NCBI GenBank assembly: GCA_947650285.1 | Contig: CANTFL010000037.1 | Span: forward strand, 124,001 to 188,000 | Direction of reading: 5' to 3' | DNA: 64,000 bases | From: Hyaloperonospora brassicae | Lineage: Eukaryota; Oomycota; Peronosporomycetes; Peronosporales; Peronosporaceae | Part shown: one piece after another, positions 1 to 10,440 of the stretch | Numbering within the stretch: the stretch's first letter is position 1 | How the letters are laid out: each line of letters begins with the position of its first letter | The notes under the pieces: generated by a model | Told to the model about the DNA's origin: nothing | What the model saw: only the letters and a program-made list of their open reading frames with translations | The model's database searches: none | Made by a program: the position numbers and the translations under genes

Positions 1-434
1 AAGGCGAAAGTTAAAGACTTTGAGAAGCATTGGTCGATCCTAATCGACTCTGGAGCATCATTTAATTATGCTCGACGTCGTTCCCTTTAGGGAAGTCAGC
101 GATACGCTGAAGCGTTCAAAGCGCATGAAGGTGATTCGACCACCATTCGTTTAGCGACTGTTAGTCGAGTCACGGTGCCTAAAGTTCCGTTGAACTTAGT
201 TGTGAAGTTTTTGGACTTTGAAAGCATTGGACGCTGTCTTGTCCTCAATTTGGTATCGAGATATGATCTCATCCTAGGTATGGATTGGCTTGAACGCCAT
301 AATCCATGGATTGATTGAAGGTCTACGACATTAGGCGCCACGCGCAATGTTTCTAGCGAATGTTTGGAGAGTTATGAGCCCACCTTGGCGAGGCAACAAA
401 AGCGCTATTGGCGCAAGCCATTGACGGAAGATTG
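1..434 (+). pseudogene. Retropepsin-like protease of element 1, broken
   Basis: Reading frame 1 from the first base carries the aspartic protease active site IDSGAS (about 43-60; catalytic Asp codon 46-48), and further on the second signature DLILGMDWL (265-291) that closes the retropepsin fold. In LTR retrotransposons this protease releases Gag and Pol proteins from the polyprotein. In-frame stops TAG (88-90) and TGA (316-318) break it. A frameshift near 435 moves the downstream linker into frame 2. The inverted copy at 42.3-42.8 kb has the same region, but its catalytic Asp is Glu. The N-terminal part lies outside the window. Confidence 0.85.
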
Positions 435-1171
435 ATGTCATTGTGCTGGACATTGGTATGTCAGAGTTAATTAACTCCAATGTCAATGACATCAAAATTG
501 AGCGGAGCTCTTTCACCGTATGTGAAGGGAGTTATACTTCGTTGAGTGATACTCGTTGTGAAACTGAGCCACTGCATGCTACAGGCATGGTTGGCCTAGG
601 GCCGAGACATCAAAAAAGTACTTTCTATGATGTGAGTGGGGTGGCATATGAAATTCCACCGAGTGAGGGCGGCCGAGGTGCCACCTCACTGAATGTAGGT
701 AATGACATTGATGGCAAAAAGCCATAGTGTTCAGGGCTAGACCCGGATGCTGTACGTGAAGTTGTACGTGTAAATACACTGGGTGAAGTGTTTTAGTTAC
801 GTAAAACTTCACCATATGTCGTTCAAGACATGAGATCTCGTATAGAGCGTGCTAAGATGAATAGCAACCACGGGGAACCTACTGTCCCGGCCTCTAGGAG
901 GCGTAAGGTTTCTTTGAGGAAACAATCTCAGCGTAGGGTGGCAACCGTCAAGTGCCCAACGTCCAAGAAGTCACGAAGTGATAATAGTAATAATACACTA
1001 TATACACTTGTCAATGGGTTGACTGGCCAGATATATGGCAATATTAGTCTTGAGACTCTTCCATCCTTGGATACTCGCTTTGATCTAGACGAAATGTCTG
1101 ACGGCGAATTTAGCCAAGCCTTACAGTCATGAAAATTATCCGAGTTAGCGGTCATTCGGCCGGAAATTAAG
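435..1171 (+). pseudogene. Protease-RT linker of element 1
   Basis: This low-conservation stretch joins protease to reverse transcriptase in frame 2. It has stops at 725-727, near 786 and at 1130-1132. It begins with MSELINSNVNDI (about 458-493), which also occurs in the inverted copy at 42.3 kb, so it is a genuine family segment. Further on it carries a basic block (RRRKVSLRKQSQRR, near 896-940) that could be a nucleic-acid-binding or nuclear localisation segment, but that is a guess. No enzymatic motif is visible. Confidence 0.6.
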
Positions 1172-2090
1172 TTGAAATCATCCTCGTTATTAGACGAGTC
1201 TGTCCTTGACGACACAAAGGCGGCATTGAATGCCCGCAGTGGATCTTCAATCCTTAAGGATTCTCCTGATCCGTTCTATCCTTTGTTAAAGGAGTTTCAG
1301 GACGTGGTGTGTCACAACCCACCGTCCGTCTTACCTCCCGATAGAGGTGTACGTCCTGTAATTGACTTGGTTCCTGGAACTAAATACTGCGTAACACGGC
1401 AGTGGCCTTTACCGAAGGAACGGTGTGACGTCATTGAAGACTTCTTTCGTGCAAAGCACGCGGCAGGAATGGTACGTGAGAGCAAATCTCCCCATTCCAC
1501 ACTGACCTTCTGTGTCAAAAAGCCCAATGGGAAGTGGCGCATTGTTCATGCTTACAATAAGCTTAATGTGGCCACCATCCCGGCTCAGACACCAATTCCG
1601 AAGAAGGTCGATCTTCAAAACAATATGGTGGGATGTACAATGTACAGTGCGCTCGACCCAGTCGATGGTTATTACCAGCTGCTCATTCGAGAAAGCGACA
1701 TTCTGCTGACAGCGGTCAGCACTCCGAGCGGTATCCTCTGGAAGTGGCTTGTTATGCTGCAAGGGTTATCAAATGCTCAGGCAACATTCAATCTTCTTAT
1801 GACACAATTGTTCAGACCCCACCGAGGATATGCACAGACGTACTTTAAAGACATCTTTGCCCATAGTCGGGCTATGAACGGTCGGTCGGATGTGGAAAAT
1901 CACATTGAACATTTACGAGCGGTGTTCGAGTGCATGCGCACGAATAAGTTGTACGCAAACTCATCGAAGTGCATATTTGGTGCCGAAGAGATTCCCTTTT
2001 CAGAGTGCTTATATTGGCAAGCGAGGCCTTCGAGCGGATCCCGATGAGGTAAATGCCATCGTTGATCGGCCAATTCCAAAGAATTAAAAG
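1172..2090 (+). pseudogene. Reverse transcriptase of element 1, active site altered
   Basis: RT copies the element RNA to cDNA. Recognisable blocks are QWPLPKE (about 1400-1420), RIVHAYNKLN (about 1538-1567), a palm segment with LDPVDGYYQLLIRE and the fingers/palm motif LQGLSNAQATFN. The catalytic YxDD box reads YFKD (1841-1852) instead of YFDD, so one metal-binding Asp is Lys and polymerase activity should be lost. Around 2000-2010 the frame shifts, and the connection motif 'GKRGLRAD' continues in another frame. The related copy B has an intact YFDD. The frame is shared with the linker upstream, so pol was one polyprotein. Confidence 0.9.
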
Positions 2091-2700
2091 GACTTACGTG
2101 AGTGGCTTGGCCTTGCCAATTACTTACACAAGTACAGTGTGAATCACGCAGATATAGCTCGGCGTATATCCAATCTCCTTAACAAGGATGTGGAATGGTG
2201 CTGGACTAGCACCGAGCATGATGCTTTTCAAGCATTAAAGGAGAGTCTCCTTCAAGCGACGATCTTGGCTTTGCACGATCCTGATCGATCTTCAATGTCG
2301 TCTGTGACGCATCTGAATTTGCCATATGCAGCGCCCTGTTACAGACAGATGATGATGGACGGGAACGCGTCATTGCGTTTGAGTCCCGGCAGCTGAAGGC
2401 TGCAGAAAAGAACTATCCTGTTTATGACAAAGAGCTACTTGCAATGAAGTATGCTCTCGTCAAATTCAGAGTTCATCTTCTTGGCTCCAAGCCGTTTGTG
2501 ATCCATATAGATCATGCGTCACTACGCACTGTAACCCAGTCGCCTCATCTCTCTCAGAGAATGGCTCGTTGAATTTCCTTCTTTGCCGAGTACAACTTCG
2601 AGGTGAAGTATAAGCCATGCAAGCAGAATGCTTTGGCTGATGCGTTGTCACGCAAGCCTGACTATGAGCTTGCTCATGTTACGACTCTGTCTTTGTCGGT
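2091..2700 (+). pseudogene. RNase H of element 1, broken
   Basis: This domain degrades the RNA strand of the RNA-DNA hybrid during reverse transcription. Visible blocks are DVEWCWTSTEHDAFQ (about 2187-2230), the Ty3-type core around AAEKNYPVYDKELLAMKYALVK (2400-2465), DHASLRT, and after it the tail LADALSRKPDYEL (2630-2670). Frameshifts separate these blocks. A TGA at 2570-2572 replaces the Trp expected after RMAR. The same TGA occurs at the equivalent place in copy B (46161-46163), so the stop predates the separation of the two copies. Confidence 0.85.
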
Positions 2701-3886
2701 CCCTGACCGAATCCGTGCGGCATATGCTAAGAATGAACACTGTGTAGCTCTGCTACGTGCTCTAGGGAGCAAGGAGTTTAAGGACTCGGACATAGAATTG
2801 TCGGCATGATTACGTGCGAGGCTACATCGATATTCTATCGATCAGGGCCTGTTGTACTATAGCACGGATGTGGAGGATATCCCTCGCATCGTCGTCCCTC
2901 ACGATGAGGAGTTGAAGTATCGGATCCTCTATTAGGAACATGATACTGCGTTAAGTGGTCATCTCGGTCGAGAGAAGACCTATCGTTCTGTGAGCCAATG
3001 TTATTGGTGGCCCAAACTATACAAATGGGTGAGCACATATGTGCGTACGTGTGAAACGTGTCAACGGGTGAAAATATCAGCGCATGCGACTGCGCCGCTG
3101 GCTAGTTCACCCATACCCTCGGGGTCTTATGAGTCCATTAGCATGGGCTTCATGTTCGATTATCGAAAGATGCGCATGTTAATACGGGTATTGTGGCCTT
3201 TTTTGACCGTTTGAGCAAGATGGCTCTTTTGCGGCGGTGCCGGATTCTATCGATGGTGAGGGTACAGCTACGATTTTGTCGATCGAGTGTTTCGACAACA
3301 CGGATTGCCGTTGGCAATTATCTGTGATAGAAATCCTCGCTTCATCGGAAAATTTTGGTACCCATCTATAAGGTGCTCGGCACACGATTGGACATGTCCA
3401 CAGTGGATCATCCGCAGACAGTGGTCAAACCGAGCGAGTGAATCGCATTATCGGTGATTACTTGCGCAGTGTTTGCGCTATACACCGAAAGGTTGGAGTT
3501 CGATGCTACCTGTCGCTAAGTTTGGGTTGAACAACGCTGTTTATGCTTCAACCGGCTACACACCGTTCTATGTGAATGATCTTACACATCCTCGCGTTCC
3601 ATTATACTACCACTACGTGGTTCAGGGCTTGATGGGGGAGTAGTTGCCGATCGGCTTACTGATATTAGCCCTTTCACTGTTCAAAACAGGTAAGCGAGTT
3701 TCTCGCAACGCGATCAAATGTCTTACGACATGTGCGTGACGCAATGGCTGATAGCCAAGACACGCAGAAGGAACAAGATGATGCTCAAGGCAGAGTTTGT
3801 ATTGAGCGTTATAGGGTTGGAGACCAAGTTTTACTCAACGTTATAACCTACCTACAAATGTTGTGTCCGCCGTCTTTTAGACAAAG
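2701..3886 (+). pseudogene. Integrase zinc domain and catalytic core of element 1, broken
   Basis: Integrase inserts the cDNA into the chromosome. The N-terminal zinc domain is visible as HDTALSGHLGREKTY and CETCQRVK (about 2939-3070). The first catalytic Asp, normally SMDF in this family, reads SMGF (near 3143-3154). The later blocks SDRDPRF, QTERVNRI and the segment around STGYTPFYVN are recognisable only across frameshifts (3310-3580). Stops lie in the zinc domain region (for example TAG replacing the Gln before EHD, about 2934). The copy is not functional. Confidence 0.85.
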
Positions 3887-4480
3887 TTGCGCCCGCGCTT
3901 CATTGGACCATTCACGGTCGTCAACAAGAAGGGACTTGCGTATACGCTCAACCTTCCGCGCAAACTGCTTACACACCCCGTGCTCTACGTGAGATTGCTC
4001 AAGCCGTATCAGGATCCGTCCCACGTGAACTTGGAGGCGATTGCGCCGGGTAGGTTGGCCTTGCCATCGATTGCTGAATCCGTATCAGGAGGTCAAGCTG
4101 AGCCTCCATTCGGGCTTGGCCCAACTCCAACGCCTGGACACGGGCTCGCATCGCGTCAAACGCACTCTGGGTCTTACCTAATGTCTCACGGAGACCACTC
4201 AGTTCGAGAAGAATCTTCTCATGATCCTCCTTCGGTATACCGAAAACCTCCGACGCTGCTCGATGAGCAAGGGAGCCGCCAGTTCTATGTGGACCGACTC
4301 CTGAAACGACGTCGTCGTCAGGGCCCATTCCAGTATCTGGTGGAGTGGCGCGGGTACCCGGAGTCGGAGAACTCGTGGGGGTTTGAGACAGCCCTTCGGC
4401 AGGATTGCTCATACGCCGTTGATGTTTCTGAACATCGTGGTAGGGGTCATCTATCGACCGAGAGCGCTTCTAACGAATAG
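3887..4480 (+). pseudogene. Integrase C-terminus with chromodomain, element 1
   Basis: An open stretch of 197 codons carries the GPY/F-type segment (RPRFIGPFTVVNKKG, about 3890-3930; then TLNLPRKLLTHPVLYVRLLKPY), a variable linker, and a chromodomain with YLVEWRGYPESENSW (about 4334-4378). Chromodomains in chromoviruses steer integration to modified histones. The aromatic cage region QYLVEWRGYP is preserved. The linker of about 100 residues overlaps an antisense coiled-coil reading frame on the other strand. The end at 4480 extends the usual chromodomain end slightly. This is the longest intact part of pol in this copy. Confidence 0.88.
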
Positions 4481-5299
4481 TGTGGAGGCAGGTGGGTAGT
4501 TGGGCACCTCTTGACCGACACCCACATCAATCAATACAGTCGGAACATAGCGTGTGCGAGTTCTCAATTGGCCTCTGGCCTTAAGCTTGGCGTAATCATA
4601 CCGAATTTTTCGTTCTGGGCAAACATCTGGCACATCGGCACTTGCTCTGAGAGCTAACACGCTGCTGAGGTGTCGTTTCCGATGCGCGCAGCAAACAAAA
4701 GCGTTGTCTTCTTCCTTCTGAGATTTCGCCTGCGAATAAGAGGATGGGTATACCCTTCATAGTGGAACCGGTGCACCCCGTGCTTGCGTGTCAAGTCGCA
4801 ACTTGTGTTGACTCTGAGTCGTCAAGTGAGGTTGCAGGTACCTCTCGCGAAGTATCTGTCGACACACCACCTCATCAGAAGATGTTGGCTCAGCGCCAAT
4901 GGCCCACGTTGCCAAAGAACGAACTGTCGTTTGGCGTATACGCTTTTCCACATTGAGTGGGGTGAACAGACAGCCACGACGACCCTCAAGAGTTGCAGCA
5001 AGCTGTATACGGCGCTGAGCGCTCTCCTCTCGTTGGATAGCCAACTGTTGTTGCTCATCGAGCGGATTTGTGACGATGACATCGCCCACGATGGGTGTTT
5101 GATGCGACGCCGATGGCGCGTTGGCTTCGCCACGCTCGGCAAATGGGTTTGGTGCAGTATAAGGCGGTGCCTCTTGCACTGGTGAGTCGGACATTGTCCT
5201 CTCTTCACCATGGATATCGGTATCGCTACTATAATCCACCTCCACATCAGAGCTGAGGGAGGACGAGAGAGTCGAGGACTCATGGGGTGGCGATGCCAT
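3999..5299 (-). pseudogene. Antisense ORF (aORF) between chromodomain and 3' LTR, element 1
   Basis: On the strand opposite to pol, a reading frame starts at a well-placed ATG (5299; context CACCATGG). It encodes a Ser/acidic N-terminus (SSLSSDVEVDYSSDTD), a Pro-rich stretch, a mixed middle, and after one stop (about 4755) and a frameshift (about 4420) a C-terminal coiled coil with heptad-like Leu spacing (ILLELSGLRETLGKTQ..., 3999-4250). The coiled coil lies exactly opposite the integrase linker. The same ORF, more decayed, is in copy B (47582-48900), and elements 3, 4 and 5 have an ORF in the same place. I do not recognise a named family. An opposite-strand artefact of codon bias is possible for the overlapping part, but not for the 4500-5299 part. 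Confidence 0.6.
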
Positions 5300-5393
5300 G
5301 GTGTTGTGTGTTTTGCCAACCGTAACGTTGAAGCGCACAGACACCAACCTCTTCGAGGAAAAAATTCGATCGACGTTTTGAGGTAACGTCAGT

Positions 5394-5407
5394 CTGGTGG
5401 GGGAGGG
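5394..5407 (+). other. Polypurine tract of element 1
   Basis: The G-rich run GGTGGGGGAGGG sits immediately before the TGTAAC start of the LTR. This is the expected position for the plus-strand priming site of reverse transcription. Copy B has a closely similar G-run (TGTGGGGGAGCG) at the same place before 48993. Confidence 0.75.
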
Positions 5408-5937
5408 TGTAACGGGGTTACACGTCGACTGGTAGTCGACAATAGATGTGGTACACACAAGGGATGGGATCCCCTTTAAAATAATATTTGAACACAAGTA
5501 TCAATTGTTGAAGACTGATGCCTGTCAACCATTGATTACAAGATCTTTTAATAGTTTATCTAGGACATTAGTGAGTAGGTTAATCACTTTGTTCTAAGGT
5601 GTTTTTAGGTTAAAAGAAGAAATAAAACTCAGTTCCCATTTTGATCAAAAAAAGACACGAGCCTCTCTGAGGCGTCTTGCGATCGTAAAGAAGTAGAAAC
5701 GCCTTGTTAAGGCAGCTAATCCTTGTGCACTTAGTGCGTTTGATTTTTTAATTTGTTTGGTCCCCTTGGAACAGGGACCGCAAGCTCTCTGAGCTTGTTG
5801 ACTCTTTGAGTCGGGTTCTTTGAACCAAACCTTAGCTCTCGGAGCTGTTGACTCTTTGAGTTAATTTATTAGAACCAAAGCTGCTCATTGAGTAATAAGT
5901 CTCCCTCTGACTTAAGGAGCTGTGTAGCTCCGCTACA
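5408..5937 (+). repeat. 3' LTR of element 1
   Basis: The LTR is 530 bp, starts TGTAACGGGGTTA and ends CTCCGCTACA. It aligns along its length with the LTR of copy B (48993-49482) and, in reverse, with that of A (43985-44465), sharing blocks such as AGTTCCCATTTTGATCA and CTCTGACTTAAGGAGCTGTG. It carries a run of short hairpins in its second half. The promoter and polyadenylation functions expected of an LTR are inferred only. The base after it begins an NBR1-like coding sequence. Confidence 0.88.
5781..5862 (+). repeat. Run of 3-nt-loop hairpins in the LTR
   Basis: Successive perfect stems with 3-nt loops: CAAGCTC-TCT-GAGCTTG (5781-5797), GACTC-TTT-GAGTC (5800-5812), GGTTC-TTT-GAACC (5814-5826), AGCTC-TCG-GAGCT (5834-5846) and ACTC-TTT-GAGT (5851-5861). 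The equivalent part of LTR B keeps GACTC-TCG-GAGTC and GGTTT-TCT-AAACC. Role unknown; structure in the R/U5 RNA is one possibility. Confidence 0.8.
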
Positions 5938-6738
5938 GCAACTTTACCGGGTGTCTGCTGGCTGTTGCTGGCGCTGCCGATTTGGAAGAGGTAGCCAAGA
6001 TCTTGCTTGCTAAGTGTCCGAATGCCCGTGTGCAGGTAGAGAGAGTGCTGCAGCAATTACAGCACAGCCACAACGCACATATCATGTCGGCCAGTGACTA
6101 CTTTGAGATGATCTCGAATGAAGAGACCAAGCAGGACCTGGGCCCAGTTGTGGCAGTTTTTAAGAGTGATGTTACGTGACCAAAGGGCTTGGTACTGGCT
6201 TCAGGATAAGCGTTTGATAAGGTGTGGAAACTGCGTAACGGAGGCTGTACGAAGTGGCCTGTGGGAGCTGTGTTTTCGTGCGTAGGTGGCGACAAGATGC
6301 AAGCTCCTGAGAGCGTGTTGGTTCCTTCAGTACAACTTGGCAAGTCGATTACTGTCGTTGCGCATGGTGGCCCCAGCAAAGGCTGGTCGTTACAATGGTT
6401 ACTGGCGTCTAAGCACGCCTGATGTAAATTGATTTGGACAACGTCTCTGGTTCGATATCAATGTGATGGATCCGGAAGAGCTGACGCCTGTCTGTACCGG
6501 CTGCGCGGAAGCGATTTGTGCTGGCAATGCTTCAGCTGCGGTTGTACCGAGTGAAAGTGAAGGGTCAAATGTTGCGACGCCAGGCGTGGCGGAAACCGAG
6601 TCGAACGAGTCTCTTCGATGGTCGGACCAGCTCCAGATTCTGGCTAGCATGAAATTTGCGAATGAGACGCGCAGCTTGGCTCTGTTGACGCAGCACGAAG
6701 GCGACATGGAAGCTGTGATCACGGACTTGCTGAGCTGA
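5938..6738 (+). pseudogene. NBR1-like autophagy cargo receptor, 3' part, disrupted
   Basis: NBR1-family proteins carry ubiquitinated cargo to autophagosomes. The sequence encodes the four-tryptophan (FW/NBR1) domain: AVFKSDVT, VWKLRNGGCTKWPVG, the block VLVPSVQLGKSITVV, then after a frameshift near 6365 RYNGYWRLST and FGQRLWFDINV. A C-terminal UBA domain follows (QLQILASMKFANETRSLALL, ending 6738). Lesions are TGA 6177-6179, TAA 6207-6209, the frameshift and TGA 6430-6432; the UBA frame is open from 6463 and ends naturally. The PB1 and ZZ domains expected upstream are absent: coding sequence begins at the base after the LTR, so element 1 inserted inside the gene or replaced its 5' part. Assignment rests on the FW and UBA patterns. 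Confidence 0.78.
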
Positions 6739-6847
6739 GCTTAGCGTGTTGTGTACGGGTCGATGAACGAAGCAGTGGATTTGTTTTTTGCGTTGGCAAG
6801 CTACAATCTCTTTTTTACTGCACCGTTTGCTACATGTGAGCTCACTT

Positions 6848-7320
6848 TATTTTACTCGCGTGCATGCGACATCTACAATTGAGCAGACGTCGTAAACAAC
6901 AATGTACTTGACATCGTAAGCTTGACCAAAGTCTGTTCCGTCCACCACTGCTCGCTCTTTACAGTGGAAAAGCGCTGCAGTCCTTGTGCGGCAGCCACGT
7001 TTTAAGCCACTTTGAATAGACACAATCCATCAGGACGGACCCTGTCGCAAAGTGCCGTACCAGTTCATGAGATGTGTGCCGGAGTAGATCATCGCACATA
7101 GCCGGTAGAGACGCAAATGCAGCGTTGACATCAACGTGTCTGACTGGTGCGTAGCAATTTCACCCTAGGTATCATACGTGACTCGCCCTAGCAGCTGAGA
7201 TAGAACGTAGACGATGCGATAGCACGCCTGGATTGCTTGCCAAGTAACATCACACACTTCGACGAACTAAATTGATGAAGCTACAACCGTGCGCAATGAT
7301 GCTCGATAGCTGCTATATGT
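6848..7320 (-). pseudogene. Unrecognised decayed coding segment convergent with the NBR1-like gene
   Basis: Reading the minus strand from 7320 to the TAA at 6848-6850 gives about 157 codons with only three stops (near 7270, 7168 and 7030). It reads with a normal protein composition, for example CDVTWQAIQACYRIVYVL, HLRLYRLCAMIYSGTHLMNW and RGCRTRTAALFHCKERAVV. A frame this clean is unusual in the AT-rich surroundings and suggests the 3' end of a real gene in tail-to-tail arrangement with the NBR1-like locus. A further open stretch of 69 codons at 7633-7424 on the same strand may be an upstream part of it. I do not recognise the protein. Confidence 0.4.
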
Positions 7321-7639
7321 GATAGTATTTCGAATAATTTTTAGCACACGTGGCGCGTGATCTGACCAACGGTTTTAAAATTGATGTGATATTTGTGTGC
7401 CTTCTTCTGTTTCACGTCAAAGTTTATAATACAAAATGCCATCTACCCATACCGTTTGTCGTAGCATCAAGCGCGTGGTTTGTTAATTTCCACGCACCAC
7501 ATGCGCCCATTGCCATCAACGCGTTTCGATGGACGTTTTCCACACTACAAACTGTCTGTGAGGAAGTTAACATTCTTATGTAATGTAGAAACGTAGATGC
7601 CAAGCAATGGCCAATGTCAAAGTCGGTACACAAAGAGAA

Positions 7640-9160
7640 TTTTATTTGTATGATTTAAAGACGCGCGTGTAACCTACTAGTTTGCAGCGTAAAGCACAAA
7701 AGGCTTGAGCTTATGAGTAGTTAATGAGGTTGATCGGATCTGGTTCTGTATCGGCGAAGTATCGTTGGCTTGATTGTATACAGCCAACAGAAACGGAATG
7801 ACGGGTAGTATCAGTCGATGACAAAATAATAATATCTATTAATTCACGGGCGAATGCTTTTCTGTATATTCGTATAGCAAAGCACTAGCTCGCTACCATT
7901 TATCCTATTTTGAATCACACGCGGAAATACTAGCAGCGAAAATCCAGCGATCGTCGTTTTGGTCTTCACGCCCTTTGCCGTCCGAATCTCAAACATCATC
8001 TCTGCTTCAATCCATACGTGTCTGAGTGTCCAATTTCTTCAAAAATTTTAGTTGGCAATTTGATTCGACGATCGTCATTATTCAGTCTTAAACCGTTTAG
8101 GCAGTCTTTGCCTACTCAATACGAGATCTATAAGAAGCACCAAAGTGTATTCGATGAGGGTCCATGCAACCGGACAAGCCCAATCCATGGCATCAACAGA
8201 TGAGTACGTCGCTGCCTAGACTCATTGTAGTAAATAATAGCAAGTAGTATTAACTTAAGCTGGTAATATCGAGGGAGTGTCCTTTGAAGGAAATACTAAC
8301 GCAATACCTTTGTAGGGAATATTCGGCAGGAATTAACCGACCATGGCTAATAAAAAGGCCATGATGGTAGCCAGCAAAACGCCCATCATCATATGACGCC
8401 CACTATGATTAGTCGGGAGATAGCATCTGAACATCGGCACTATCAATGAAATTCAGTACATGTACATATATGCTCACATAAATGACTGCTTCACTTACTA
8501 TTAAAGTATTCTTATAGTACTGAAGTTCTACCTTTTTAGCCAAATGCAATAGCTTATTGTATTAACATTTCTCGATACACCCAACAAAACAAGATCGACA
8601 CATCTGTTCACATTCTCAACAGAAGAAAATGCTAGAATCGGTGTCAATATATCTTTGAGGTTTTATTACATTTAGTAGCGCTTCGTGGTAATATAACGAT
8701 CACGGATCCGTTTGCCATAAAATTGTAGGATAACTTATATGACCCACGCAAAGGCTTCGCCATTTGTTGAGGAAATATCACAACGCGTACAAACGAATTA
8801 ATTTAAATAATTAAAACTAGCTAGCCTGTGTTCAGTTGCTGTTCGCATATGATTAAGGAAGAAGGGTCACTTCAGTTGTCCCCCTATGTAAAATCTTTAA
8901 TGCGGGTACAATTATTGTATCAAGAAACGCCTTGTTCCGCAATAAGCTTCGTCACTCGATTACGATATGGTGACTCATATATAAGAGAAATACGAATTAG
9001 GGTCCCTAGACAGCGCGCACCAATTATCGGTTTCTTCTATTAATGGACTTGCAACATTCTTGCATTGCCTGCCGTTTTGCTCAATTTCTTGTGTTCTACC
9101 TCCTGCCTGTCGACAAAGCAAACCATTTTCGTGATATAGCATATTCGTCAGGTGCAGATG
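7640..9160. other. AT-rich intergenic DNA, no gene recognised
   Basis: The only open stretches are short. A minus-strand 39-codon stretch (8020-7904) with HVWIEAEMMFEIRTAKG reads like coding sequence but is too short to assign. The rest has frequent stops in all frames and no repeat that I could recognise. Confidence 0.5.
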
Positions 9161-9164
9161 CACA

Positions 9165-10440
9165 TCATGCGCACAACAGGCATCAAGTTGGCTCATATCA
9201 AGACTGGTTCAAAGAGAAGCTCGGTATTCGGATGTCTACGAAGTCAGCAGAACGGATTCGACAGGCAACAGGCAACGCGTTTATTGCCACGGGTAGGAAG
9301 CGCAATCGAAAAGTTTTTGTAACAGCGATTTAAGCTGTGTCGCAAACATACTATCGTCTCGATGAAATCAAATTAATGACCGCAGACGAGATACTACTAA
9401 AATAAGGCCCCTCAATCCGACCCTCTCAAGCGCTAAGCGAAAACGAGCTGAGGTTTCGAATGGGTGGCTGTACAAGTTTATGTGTCTACACGGCATTTAG
9501 AAGCATGTGCTGTACGGCAAGGCATACTCAGTTGATCGCGCTCAATTAGCAGTGAATCGGATGGATCTTGAAGAGTTAATTGGTCAAATTCCGCCACGTA
9601 ATGTATTTTATGTGCCGAATCAGCTCTCTTCCATCGCCTACCATACAAACATGACATTATCAGAGGTCAAATACAACGGGCAAAAGGGCAGAAAAGGTTC
9701 TTATCACAGTCGCAATGTACTGCAACATGACCGGCATCGAGAAGATGTCGCTCGTTGTCATAAGCCAGTAGAAGCAATATCGAGCATGTTGAATCGACAA
9801 CACCAAGTAAATGATGCTTGTGTACTTCAACAATCGGACTGCGTGGCAAATTAGGTCAACGGTTGCTGAGTGGAATATTTATTTCGACGCCAATATGTAC
9901 AGGATGTGAATGCTTATCCTTCTGGTCAACGCCCTGTGTCACCATGTCGCCCCTGAATGCTACAATGTCAAGTTGGCATTACTGACGCCAAACATGACAG
10001 ACCATTTGCAATTGCTCGATGTGGATAAAGTTTAAATGGTTGATTTTGACCAGCAATTTTTTGCGTATTTCGACAGGGTTATTAAGTCGTAGAAATCGCG
10101 GTATCGAAAGAGATTCTATCGATGGCTTTGTGATGCAATCCACACCCGAATCGGCAGACAGTTGGGTGTCATGGATGCTGTGAGCTTCACTATATCGAGC
10201 TAGGTGAGGAACTTTGATATATTATTTGCAACTGATGCAGAAATTGATATATCGTGGAGGAGTTCACAATGGCCGACCTAATCAACTACGCGACTACAAC
10301 AAACGCAAAGATCGATCTGTTGAAGACCAGCTGACCAAGACACGATGGTTAACGTCGATCAAGAAATAGTTTAAAACAGATATCGGCAGTTCCCCAATCG
10401 ATAAATTTGATGATCAAAACAGTGCTTATCTGCTCTATCT
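9165..10440 (+). pseudogene. pogo/Tigger-like DDE transposase, heavily decayed
   Basis: Parts of a Tc1/mariner-superfamily pogo-type transposase are readable in order across frames. They are a DNA-binding helix segment with DWFKEKLGIRMSTKSAERI (about 9204-9260), then VSNGWLYKFMCLHGI (9455-9500) and a spacer SVDRAQLAV. Next come the catalytic-core strands GKRAEKVLITVAMYCNMTG (9679-9735), NNRTAW and AEWNIYFDANM (9827-9900), LVNALCHHVAPECYN (9925-9970) and LLTPNMTDHLQLLDVD (9979-10026), with a degenerate tail to about 10440. These match the order of the DDE_1 core (DET, DNA.CH, PPN/LQPLD regions). The expected second Asp before NA is Asn. Many stops and frameshifts; dead. Terminal inverted repeats were not located. 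Confidence 0.75.

Larger units (their letters stand above)
1..5937 (+). mobile_element. Element 1: decayed Ty3/gypsy LTR retrotransposon, 5' end outside window
   Basis: The domain order on the plus strand is retropepsin, linker, reverse transcriptase, RNase H, integrase and chromodomain, which is the Ty3/gypsy (chromovirus-like) order. A G-rich polypurine tract (about 5394-5407) is followed directly by an LTR running from TGTAAC to CTACA (5408-5937). Gag and the 5' LTR lie left of the window. Many stops and frameshifts interrupt pol, so the copy is not autonomous. The same family recurs at 41.3-49.5 kb in two inverted halves. An antisense reading frame lies between the chromodomain and the LTR. 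Insertion is into an NBR1-like gene whose remaining sequence starts at the base after the LTR. Family assignment is from recognised motifs; the oomycete subfamily is inferred. Confidence 0.93.

Noticed and set aside
7350..7633. Frames of 77 and 69 codons on opposite strands
   Set aside because: Neither can be assigned; the minus-strand one is mentioned only as a possible upstream part of the unknown gene at 6848-7320.
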